Made by a program: the position numbers and the translations under genes | Assembly (NCBI RefSeq): GCF_011299555.1 | Contig: NZ_CP049857.1 | Span: forward strand, 2,480,001 to 2,544,000 | Source: Dysgonomonas sp. HDW5A | GTDB taxonomy: Bacteria > Bacteroidota > Bacteroidia > Bacteroidales > Dysgonomonadaceae | Direction of reading: 5' to 3' | DNA length: 64,000 nucleotides | Notes under the pieces: model-generated | Seen by the model: only the letters and a program-made list of their open reading frames with translations | Databases searched by the model: none | What the model was told of the DNA's origin: nothing | In this document: piece by piece, positions 56,980 through 64,000 of the stretch | Position numbering within the stretch: position 1 is the stretch's first letter | Layout: each line of letters starts with the position of its first letter

Positions 56980-57180
56980 ACTCTGTAATAGTTGATTATT
57001 TAGTTGTTTATCGAACCGTTTTAAATACAAGGATTAAGCTTGAAAGAGAATAGATTATTTTTATTAATCAGTGGTCTTATGCTTAAATCCTTAATTTGAT
57101 TTGACTGATATTATTTATTTAAAATTTATATTACACTGAATATACTGTTATCTCTTAAAACTGTAACCGTTCTTAAGAGC

Positions 57181-58434
57181 TCAATATAGAAATCCAAAAA
57201 GCCATAGCGGAATTGTATTACCTTCGCCTACTTCCATCATTTCGGCCGTATTATAGATATCCGACTTTTTGTTCCCTTTGGTTTTTAAATTATCTACTTT
57301 GAATATATAATTTTCGTTTTCGTCTTCTACAAGGAAAATACCTGCCTTGCTTCCCTTTTTTAATTTCGAGTTATTGTGATGTAATTGATTATAGAAAAAA
57401 GTTTCTCTCAATGTCTGATCATTCGCGACCCCCGGTTTCATGGCGAATATAAGATTGGTATTATGCATGTATACCAAATCGGGTTTCTTGGGAAATTCTT
57501 CTCCTTCGCGATATAATAGATTTATTAAACGGGCACTTTTAAGATAATCCAAGTAATTAGTTACGGTAGCTCGTGATATTTCGCAATCAACGCTAAGTTG
57601 ACTAATATTAGGTTTTCCGGGTGCTGTTATCGAAAGCAAATAAAGTAATTTTCTTAATTTCGACAGATAAGATTGCTCTATTTGTTTTATGGATAGAACA
57701 TCTATTTCGAGCATCATATTGATGGTCTTTAGCAAATTCTCCGAAAAGTTGCGTTTTTCTAAAAAGAAAGGATAATAGCCATGATGGATATAATCTCTGA
57801 AATAGGCTAGGGGTTTTACTTTCGAGCAAATTTCCGCAGCTATTTCTGTATGGTTATTAATGATATCCGGCAATGAAACCGGCTCAAGTTTACTATCAGT
57901 TATGATATTTAAAAACTCTCGAAATGAGAATCCTCTCAGATTGTAATGACGAACAATTGATGCAATTTCAGGATTTTCATCCAATTGCATGACAGTTGAG
58001 CAGGTGAAGATTATTTTAAGTTCAGGAAATTTATCATAACACGATCTGAGCTCGCTGGCCCAATCCGGATATTTAAATACTTGATCAATCAAGAGGGTTT
58101 TTCCTCCTTTGAAACAAAATTCTTCGGCAAAGTCGTATATTGTACGACAAGTAAACGAGAAATTGTTCATATTGATATACAGACAATCTCGTCCATCCAA
58201 ATCACTGAATTTTGCTGCGTATTGCAACAAAAAAGTGGTTTTACCGACACCTCGTGTTCCCTTAACAGCAATAAGACGATCGTTCCAATTAACTTCGTCC
58301 ATAAGACGCCTTTCGACGGTGCTGCCTAAGTGCTCTACTAAATATTTATGCGTTCTGAAAAAGGATTCCACAATCTTACGATTAAGTTTACGAAGGTAAT
58401 TTTTTTTTGTCTTATTGCAAAGTCTAGTTTGCAT
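57181..58434 (-). CDS. AAA-family ATPase with DUF4143-like C-terminus
   Basis: The 417-aa cytosolic P-loop protein has Walker A at 59-66 (GTRGVGKT) and Walker B TLLIDQV at 113-119, where the catalytic Glu after Asp117 is Gln118. A sensor-like IIFTCSTVMQL and the segment GFSFREFLN, typical of the AAA_14 family, follow. The C-terminal half has a winged helix (PNISQLSVDCEISRATVTNYLDYLKSARLINLLY) and a DUF4143-like end. Such ATPases are frequent in Bacteroidota; many are solitary and their role is unclear. The Gln may slow hydrolysis. It lies upstream of nifJ with a 201-nt gap. Confidence 0.85.
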   Translation of the reverse strand: MQTRLCNKTKKNYLRKLNRKIVESFFRTHKYLVEHLGSTVERRLMDEVNWNDRLIAVKGTRGVGKTTFLLQYAAKFSDLDGRDCLYINMNNFSFTCRTIYDFAEEFCFKGGKTLLIDQVFKYPDWASELRSCYDKFPELKIIFTCSTVMQLDENPEIASIVRHYNLRGFSFREFLNIITDSKLEPVSLPDIINNHTEIAAEICSKVKPLAYFRDYIHHGYYPFFLEKRNFSENLLKTINMMLEIDVLSIKQIEQSYLSKLRKLLYLLSITAPGKPNISQLSVDCEISRATVTNYLDYLKSARLINLLYREGEEFPKKPDLVYMHNTNLIFAMKPGVANDQTLRETFFYNQLHHNNSKLKKGSKAGIFLVEDENENYIFKVDNLKTKGNKKSDIYNTAEMMEVGEGNTIPLWLFGFLY

Positions 58435-58555
58435 TTTTAATCAATTTTCATCATAATTACACTCAGATAATTAACGTTCCTGTTTTTCTTATTCAAAAAA
58501 CACTCATTATTGGGTTAGATTATACTGGAGTGGAGTTCATGAATGAAAATTATCC

Positions 58556-59374
58556 TTATTTATAATACCTTTTTAATATATTCTGATACTCTTGTGTTGT
58601 TTTTATTTTTTTTATCCATGTATTTAAAGAATCTAATAGAATAGGTGAGTTGGCTCTTACCGCCCAACCTTCGAAGTGTGTAAAGCCAATATCTGTTTTA
58701 ATATCCAATTCGGGAATCTTTGCAGACAGGCTTTCCGCTGTTTTTACATCGCATACGGTATAATCAATTTCTCCAGCAGCCACCATATAGGCGAGTTGAT
58801 TTGCCTGATAAGTTTCATTTTCAACAATAAATATCGAATCGCCTATCTCATGGGATAAATTTTGTAACCGCAATATGCTTGGAGAGTCTTTAGGTACATA
58901 CAATGTCTTGTGAGACAGATCGAGGTGGTTTCTGATAGGCTCAATGCCATTATTAAATTCAGCTTTGCGTTGAACTAATACCAAACGGTTGTTGAGTATA
59001 GCTTCAGTGAAACTATATTCATTGCGGAGATTAGAATTTATGGGGATATTGCGAGCTATAAGATCGTATTTTCCTGTTTTAAGACCTTCGAAGCTTTTCT
59101 CAAGGCTGTTTTCTACAGATATTTGAAAAGAGATATTAGTATAAGTTTGCAATGCCTGAAGAAGTTCGTAATTAGATCCGGCAATAGTATCAGAAGATAC
59201 GAAATATCCGATTGGATTTAAATCGGTTACAATATGTAGTATTCCCTTCTTTTCTATTTCAGGAAAGTCACGATTGACAGGAGCTTTGTTATACTGTACT
59301 ATTATATAGACAATAATAACTATTGCGGCTATTATGGTTCCTGAAATTATTCCGAATCGTTTTTTACTTTTCAT
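58556..59374 (-). CDS. Membrane-anchored family 3 solute-binding protein
   Basis: The 272-aa protein has an uncleaved-looking N-terminal membrane segment (IISGTIIAAIVIIVYIIV, about 9-26), then a periplasmic amino-acid-binding fold: KGILHIVTDLNPIGYFV, GSNYELLQALQTYTN, LKTGKYDLIARNIPI and the late LDSLNTWIKKIKTTQEYQNILKRYYK. No ABC permease gene is adjacent. MltF-type lytic transglycosylases have this domain first, but there is no catalytic lysozyme-like domain here. Ligand unknown. Confidence 0.8.
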   Translation of the reverse strand: MKSKKRFGIISGTIIAAIVIIVYIIVQYNKAPVNRDFPEIEKKGILHIVTDLNPIGYFVSSDTIAGSNYELLQALQTYTNISFQISVENSLEKSFEGLKTGKYDLIARNIPINSNLRNEYSFTEAILNNRLVLVQRKAEFNNGIEPIRNHLDLSHKTLYVPKDSPSILRLQNLSHEIGDSIFIVENETYQANQLAYMVAAGEIDYTVCDVKTAESLSAKIPELDIKTDIGFTHFEGWAVRANSPILLDSLNTWIKKIKTTQEYQNILKRYYK

Positions 59375-59455
59375 AGCTTCGGGTTATAAGCACATTGTAT
59401 TACGTAATTTCAACTGTTTAATGACCGCCTCAGAAATAAAAGCTCCGCGAGCCGA

Positions 59456-61459
59456 TCAATTTGTGAAGTTCCATGAAAGTCCGAATTTGAAAATCATCGG
59501 ATTTACAGGGTAATTAGGAACTGTGTAATAGTTCGAATCGCCATAGTTTTGAGCAATATTGTACATCATAAGAAAGAATCGTGTCTTTTTTAGATGAAGA
59601 TTGATGTATGCTGTGGAAAAAGGAAAATTACCTACCTGAACATCAGTTTGATTGACAAATTGCCCTAAAGCCGGGTCATAGCCTTGTGCATGATATTTTG
59701 TTTGATAAAGAGCATCTACACCCAATTGCATGGTTAAGACCTTGGCTAATGAGGTCTTAATATAAAGATTGGTATATATACTGAATCTGGGAACAGGAAT
59801 AACTTCGTCTTTTGTACTTTTCTGAAAAGCTACTTGATTGTCCCAGTGTAGAATTCCGTAATGTAACTTCTGATCGAGACGTAGAGAGAATACTTGAGAT
59901 TCGCCTTGTTTCGGTTTTATTCCTAAAGACGATTCGCCTTGATTGCGTTGTATATAAATATAGTCTGTGAGATTTTCTACACCTCCGCTTATTCGGGTTT
60001 GTGTATGAGGTATGTAAATTTCTCCTCCGGCATATATACGAACTGTATTGTTTAAAGAATCTTTTTCGCTCCAGTTATAATATTTGGATGTAAAATACCT
60101 TTGAAAATATTGAGGTACTAAATGTTTAATATATCCATTTGCTTTTACTATGGCTTTTTGACCTTTTATGTTGATAGTTGTGCTTATATCTGCGTTGAGT
60201 TTAAATGCGCCTTGATCGTATCCTAAGACTCCAAATTCTGCACCAAGATTGTATTTTAAAACTTCTCCTTTTTCTTTGGCTAAGATCCCCCCGATGAATG
60301 TAGATGACTCTTTTTGATCAGTCGTAGCCAACCACATCAATTGCTCCATTGGTTTACGGTACAATCTATTGTCTTGCTGTATGTAAGCAGTTAATCCAAA
60401 TTTGACCCAGTCTCGAAATCCTTCATTAAGAGATATTCCCAATGTGTTTTTGAACGAGTAGTAAGCCATTTGGTCATTAACGGGTTGTCCCTTGCTGTCT
60501 GTGAAATTATAGAAATCATTTAAGCCTTCTATATCCTTACTGTAAAACCGACGGCGTTGATCAGTATAACTGTTGGTCAGAATGACACTGGCAACGGGTA
60601 TGAATTTTTGAGTACCTTCTTTTTCGTAACCGAGATTATACTTATTTGTTATATAAAGGTGTTTGCCTCTTAAATAGTTCCAGGTATCTGAAAGGTTTGT
60701 AGCATAATTAAGTGAATTTCCTTTTCCGAGCGGATCAGAATCAGGGTTATTGAAATTTACACCTCCGTCTTCGGAATGTGTGTAATTATTATTAGCTACA
60801 AACGCATGCATCTGATACTTGTCGCTCACATAGGCAGCATAGAAATCGTAGCTTATTTGTTTATCAGCATTATATTGGTAAAAACCGCGTGAATAAACAT
60901 AATCGATATCGAAGCCAACAGTTAAATTTTTATTGAAGCTTATTGACATCTCTCCTGTAAACCTTTCTTCCTTGCTTTGACGGCTTCCTCCCGATTGGTA
61001 CATAATATTGGAGTAAGGCTGCTTGGTGCTTAAAAATCGCTGGTTCCCCGGAGTTTTATAATAGAATTTATAAGGTTCCAAAAACTGGAATAACGAAGCT
61101 TCTTCTTTTTCGAAGAAAATTTTAGAGTGGGCGGGCGAACCCCAATTGCCCAGATAGCCAATTGCCAGGCCTTGCCCTTCAACAAGGCTTTCCCTATGAA
61201 AGTCATATAGCATGGTATCCATTGGTACGGGAATACGTTCGCCCAGAAGAGGATTAATTTTCCATGCAGGAACTGCCGGTGGTATCTTATTTAAAGAATC
61301 GAGCTTTAGTGTGGCTTTATTAATTATGGGTTGATCTGCTTTAGGGGTAGTCGCAGCAGCAAAAGTACTGTCGTTATCGAAAATGAAACGAGGTTCTTGT
61401 GCCTGAATTGCAAGCACAAATGTACATATATATATAAGGGTAAAAGCGATTCTTTTCAT
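59456..61459 (-). CDS. Putative porin (Porin_10 family)
   Basis: The 667-aa outer-membrane protein is counted from ATG 61459 (MKRIAFTLIYICTFVLAIQAQ, signal peptide). A GTG two codons earlier is possible. The rest is an alternating beta-strand pattern with many Tyr and Asn (GEMSISFNKNLTVGFDIDYVYSRGFYQYNAD, YINLHLKKTRFFLMMYNI, MIFKFGLSWNFTN with C-terminal aromatic), as in the Bacteroidota putative porin family. LGNWGSPAHSKIFFEK is the conserved N-terminal block. Substrate unknown. Confidence 0.85.
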   Translation of the reverse strand: MKRIAFTLIYICTFVLAIQAQEPRFIFDNDSTFAAATTPKADQPIINKATLKLDSLNKIPPAVPAWKINPLLGERIPVPMDTMLYDFHRESLVEGQGLAIGYLGNWGSPAHSKIFFEKEEASLFQFLEPYKFYYKTPGNQRFLSTKQPYSNIMYQSGGSRQSKEERFTGEMSISFNKNLTVGFDIDYVYSRGFYQYNADKQISYDFYAAYVSDKYQMHAFVANNNYTHSEDGGVNFNNPDSDPLGKGNSLNYATNLSDTWNYLRGKHLYITNKYNLGYEKEGTQKFIPVASVILTNSYTDQRRRFYSKDIEGLNDFYNFTDSKGQPVNDQMAYYSFKNTLGISLNEGFRDWVKFGLTAYIQQDNRLYRKPMEQLMWLATTDQKESSTFIGGILAKEKGEVLKYNLGAEFGVLGYDQGAFKLNADISTTINIKGQKAIVKANGYIKHLVPQYFQRYFTSKYYNWSEKDSLNNTVRIYAGGEIYIPHTQTRISGGVENLTDYIYIQRNQGESSLGIKPKQGESQVFSLRLDQKLHYGILHWDNQVAFQKSTKDEVIPVPRFSIYTNLYIKTSLAKVLTMQLGVDALYQTKYHAQGYDPALGQFVNQTDVQVGNFPFSTAYINLHLKKTRFFLMMYNIAQNYGDSNYYTVPNYPVNPMIFKFGLSWNFTN

Positions 61460-61518
61460 CGCCACAAACTTACATAAAAAAACAGAAATAGGCGAAGCGT
61501 TTATTTCTAAATTATAGT

Positions 61519-61580
61519 TAAGGTCACAGACCTTTTATATACTTATGTTTACCTAAGCAACAAAAGAAGCTGTGACCTTA
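61519..61580. repeat. Dispersed palindrome, copy 6, inside a larger inverted repeat
   Basis: AAGGTCACAGACCTT (61520-61534, AAGGTC-ACA-GACCTT) is the palindrome variant. TAAGGTCACAG (61519-61529) is also perfectly repeated in reverse as CTGTGACCTTA (61570-61580), enclosing ATACTTATGTTTACCTAAGC and AACAAAAG, which resemble the sequence before copies 2 and 4. It lies between the porin and DUF2147 genes. Confidence 0.7.
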
Positions 61581-61586
61581 TGTGCC

Positions 61587-62018
61587 TTATTTTACTCTTG
61601 TCCATATTTGATTTCGACCAAAAGCCGAAATGCCGACATAGCCTCTCACTTTTAATTTGTCGTTATCATCAAGTGAAACAGTACATTTATATAGTTTCCC
61701 TGAGCTTGGATCTAGAATTTTTCCGTTCGAGTATTCTTTACCATCTTTAGATAATCCTTTGATGACATACAATCCTAAGACCGGTTTATCTTTATCTGAA
61801 TCAGGGCAATTGTTGCATTTTGCATTTTTCTTTTCAGGATTAAGTATTTCTATTACTTTTCCGTAAATTTTACCGTCTTTTTCGGTTATTTCTACAATCG
61901 ATTTAGCATCCCCTGTCGCATCATCAAAGGTTTTCCATTTTCCAATAACACTTTGAGCGTTTAATGAAAATACGCTTACCAGAAATACCAATAAAATTGA
62001 AATTTTTATTTTTTTCAT
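61587..62018 (-). CDS. DUF2147 secreted protein
   Basis: The 143-aa protein has a signal peptide (1-21, FSLNAQ). It has the DUF2147 pattern: IGKWKTFDDATGDAKSIVEI, GKIYGKVIEIL, CNNCPDSDKDKPVLGLYVIKGL, YSNGKILDPSSGKLYKC and KVRGYVGISAFGRNQIWTR. The family is a small periplasmic or outer-membrane-associated beta barrel of unknown role; two conserved cysteines may pair. It lies 127 nt upstream of the porin gene on the same strand, with the inverted repeat between. Confidence 0.9.
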   Translation of the reverse strand: MKKIKISILLVFLVSVFSLNAQSVIGKWKTFDDATGDAKSIVEITEKDGKIYGKVIEILNPEKKNAKCNNCPDSDKDKPVLGLYVIKGLSKDGKEYSNGKILDPSSGKLYKCTVSLDDNDKLKVRGYVGISAFGRNQIWTRVK

Positions 62019-62116
62019 TTGTTTGAGCTTGTTGCCTTTTTTAATTAATATAATTGTTTAATACTTTATGTTGAATAGTTAGCAAATTTGTGTATTCTAG
62101 CTAACTGTTTATTCTC

Positions 62117-63559
62117 CTAGTTACGTTTAGTCAATACCAGTCGTTGGGTTACTACTTCGGGTATCTCATCTTCATAATGTGTTACATATATCAATGCCTT
62201 ATCATTGGTACAAAAATCCTCTATAATCTTTTTTATGCGATATTTATTTGCTGCATCCAGTCCATGTAAAGGCTCATCGAGAATGAGTAAATCAGGATTC
62301 TTTACAAAAACACGTGCTAATAATACCAAGCGTTGCTCTCCTGTTGATATATTGAGAAATGATATGTCTTTAATGTTTTCAATTCCAAATGTTTTCATCC
62401 ATTCTAATGCCACAATTTCCTGCTCTTCACTGCACTTCTTGTAAAGACCGATGGTGTCGAAGAACCCTGATCCGACAACGTCAAGGCAGCGTACATTTTT
62501 TAGGTAATAGAGGTGCATTTCGGGTGAAATATATCCGATATGTTTTTTTATATCCCAAATACTTTCGCCCGAACCTCTTTTGCGGTCGAACAAAGTTATA
62601 TCGTTAGCATATGCTTGAGGGTTATCTCCCGAAACTAAACTGAGTAGTGTAGATTTACCCGATCCATTTTCTCCTAATAAAGCCCATTTTTCTCCTCGCT
62701 TTACCTGCCAATTAAGCTCCTTTAATATCGTACGTGTTCCGTATCGTATATTTATATTCTTAAATAAGAGAGCATTTTCGAATGAAAATTGATCCGTAGA
62801 GTTATCAAGAAGAGTTGAAATATCAGCTTTATTTTCTGTATTAAACAGATTCTTCTGTAGGCTTGCATCTTTTAAAAACTCTTCGCGGCTTATAGCAGGC
62901 AGTAAAGATTTGTTCTTTATGGGTAGAATATGTGTAATAATTGCAGGTAAGTCCTTTGGGTGCGAAAGGATTAATACGATTTGAAGATTTTCCAGTCGGG
63001 ATAATTTCGCCAAAACTTCATTAAGCATCTCTCTTGATTTGGCATCTAATCCAATAAAGGGATTGTCTAAAATCAAAATACGAGGCTTTGTTAGCAGCGA
63101 TCTTACAATCAAGGTTTTCCTGAGTTCTCCACTTGATAGTAGATTAATCGGTTTTTCAACAAGATCTTCAATTTTAAATGCAGTGATAAGCATCTTTACC
63201 CATTCTTCTTCTCCTTTCGAAAATAAGTCTCTTACAATGGGTACCTCATGCTCGTCACCAGCATTCCAACGTTGTTGATAGTAGCTGTTTTGTATATCGG
63301 CAAGGCTATAAATATCACGAAAGGCAACACACTTTACAATGGAGTTGATACTGATATTATTCTTACTGATTATTTCTCCTGATCTTAAGGCGTGCTTTCC
63401 TAATAGAATATCTATCAGTAAAGTCTTGCCTCCTCCATTAGGTCCGATAATAGCCCAATGTTGATTGTCTTTTACAGCCCAGTTGATAGGTTGTGAGAAT
63501 GCTAATGTATTGATGCGGGGAACCGCATTTTTTATTTCTACAAGATTATCTGTTTCCAT
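62117..63559 (-). CDS. ModF-like protein with two ABC ATPase domains
   Basis: The 480-aa cytosolic protein has two nucleotide-binding domains and no membrane part. Domain 1 has Walker A GPNGGGKT (39-46), signature LSSGELRKT and Walker B LILDNP, where Asn replaces the catalytic Glu. Domain 2 has Walker A GENGSGKST (near 295), signature ISTGEQRLV and an intact LILDEPLHGLD. This asymmetric pair matches ModF/PhrA-type proteins linked to molybdate in E. coli, but no molybdate genes are nearby, so a role in substrate transport is not supported. Soluble double ATPases may also act on ribosomes. Confidence 0.85.
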   Translation of the reverse strand: METDNLVEIKNAVPRINTLAFSQPINWAVKDNQHWAIIGPNGGGKTLLIDILLGKHALRSGEIISKNNISINSIVKCVAFRDIYSLADIQNSYYQQRWNAGDEHEVPIVRDLFSKGEEEWVKMLITAFKIEDLVEKPINLLSSGELRKTLIVRSLLTKPRILILDNPFIGLDAKSREMLNEVLAKLSRLENLQIVLILSHPKDLPAIITHILPIKNKSLLPAISREEFLKDASLQKNLFNTENKADISTLLDNSTDQFSFENALLFKNINIRYGTRTILKELNWQVKRGEKWALLGENGSGKSTLLSLVSGDNPQAYANDITLFDRKRGSGESIWDIKKHIGYISPEMHLYYLKNVRCLDVVGSGFFDTIGLYKKCSEEQEIVALEWMKTFGIENIKDISFLNISTGEQRLVLLARVFVKNPDLLILDEPLHGLDAANKYRIKKIIEDFCTNDKALIYVTHYEDEIPEVVTQRLVLTKRN

Positions 63560-63614
63560 CTATTTTAATTTCCGATTGTAAAAGTAGTTATTTTGTTGGT
63601 CGCAATAAATAAAA

Positions 63615-63641
63615 AAGTATCACCCATTTTGTGGTAATACT
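63615..63641 (-). terminator. Terminator of right-edge TatD gene
   Basis: AAGTATCACC (63615-63624) pairs with GGTAATACTT (63632-63641) with one mismatch, and the minus strand continues TTTTATTTATT. Confidence 0.65.
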
Positions 63642-63670
63642 TCTTTATTATAATCGAATTACAACTATCT

Positions 63671-64000
63671 TTAATTTGTCGATAATGTGAGTAGCGGAAA
63701 TATCTTTTTTATATTTTCCTCAATTTGTGAAGCCAATACATCTATTGGTATCTCCAATGTATTTGCCACTTCGTTGTATATATCTTCAATAGATATTTCC
63801 GAAATATCTGTTTCACAAAATAGCCTGTCTAAAGGTATTGCTCGGATAGCATCGTCATTAAAACGATCATTGACCGAGAAGTAGAATCCGTGAGACAATA
63901 ATTGTTTCGCTAGTTCTATTTTTCCTTTGTAGCCATGAATAATCCAAGGTTGGCGTGGCTTATACGTTTTTTTGATATGCAGTAATTCGTCCCATGCCTT
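63671..64000 (-). CDS. TatD-family hydrolase, second paralogue, 5' end outside the window
   Basis: The last 109 residues of the protein lie in the window; the frame is open to base 64000. It reads KAWDELLHIKKTYKPRQPWI..., then HGYKGKIELAKQLLSHGFYF, and the metal-site region LDRLFCETDISEISIEDIYN followed by a C-terminal helix. This matches the C-terminal half of short TatD paralogues in Bacteroidales, where IHGFRGK and ETD are conserved. It is distinct from the TatD at 45399. Gene truncated only by the window edge. Confidence 0.82.
   Translation of the reverse strand, partial: KAWDELLHIKKTYKPRQPWIIHGYKGKIELAKQLLSHGFYFSVNDRFNDDAIRAIPLDRLFCETDISEISIEDIYNEVANTLEIPIDVLASQIEENIKKIFPLLTLSTN

Noticed and set aside
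57152-57179. CTCTTAA/TTAAGAG hairpin after the AAA ATPase gene
   Set aside because: Short AT-only stem without a U-tract; not enough to call a terminator.
59740-59762. AAGACCTT ... GAGGTCTT dyad resembling the dispersed palindrome
   Set aside because: Inside the porin coding sequence with a longer spacer; likely coincidence.

Overview
The window comes from a member of the Bacteroidota, order Bacteroidales, most likely a Dysgonomonas-type relative. The evidence is a SusC/SusD pair, two GH97 enzymes close to SusB, type IX secretion C-terminal domains, a Porin_10 protein, AT-rich intergenic DNA, and promoters of the Bacteroidota form TTTG-N17-23-TAnnTTTG. The genus is inferred from overall gene resemblance and not proven. 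No phage, transposase, rRNA or CRISPR array was seen.

Layout. 0.2-13.8 kb is mostly housekeeping: an RsmI-like methyltransferase, a secreted Gfo/Idh/MocA oxidoreductase, an atypical metallo-beta-lactamase-fold protein, dsbD-mazG-folA, htpG, an ECF sigma factor, a periplasmic thioredoxin, a MarR regulator, and rpsF-rpsR-rplI. 13.9-15.8 kb holds two tandem paralogous surface proteins read from a leader of about 430 nt. That leader contains a (TC)8 tract inside a 35-codon ORF and a strong terminator just before the first gene. 16-22 kb holds tyrS, tRNA-Gln, a glutamate/GABA antiporter with a glutaminase (a glutamine-based acid-resistance pair), a group III truncated haemoglobin and a small lipoprotein.

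22-43.6 kb is an alpha-glucan utilisation locus: GH92, susC, susD, susE, a T9SS-exported GH13 amylase, GH5, two GH97 alpha-glucosidases, an SLC45-type sugar transporter and a LacI-family regulator. Three copies of the palindrome TTGCAAACGTTTGCAA or its core lie before susC (shared with GH92), before the first GH97 (shared with GH5), and before the second GH97. This suggests a LacI regulon in place of a SusR or hybrid two-component system. Outer-membrane capture (SusCDE) and surface hydrolysis (amylase) would feed periplasmic GH97 alpha-glucosidases and then the inner-membrane transporter.

43.9-64 kb holds an RluF-type pseudouridine synthase, tRNA-Ser, TatD, a polyprenyl synthetase, a T9SS surface protein overlapping a small secreted protein with an unusual Gly-rich/hydrophobic/Arg C-terminus, a lipoprotein with an inactivated zinc-protease domain plus 24-residue DUF285-like repeats, pyruvate:ferredoxin oxidoreductase, an AAA ATPase, a solute-binding protein, a porin, DUF2147, a ModF-like double ATPase and a truncated second TatD.

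The most unusual signals are the slippage-prone tract whose loss of one unit would fuse the leader ORF to the downstream gene, the terminator-guarded leader, a dispersed palindrome (AAGGTCTGAGACCTT and variants) concentrated before genes of the glucan locus, the three LacI-type operators, the dead metalloprotease, and the putative C-terminal sorting tail.
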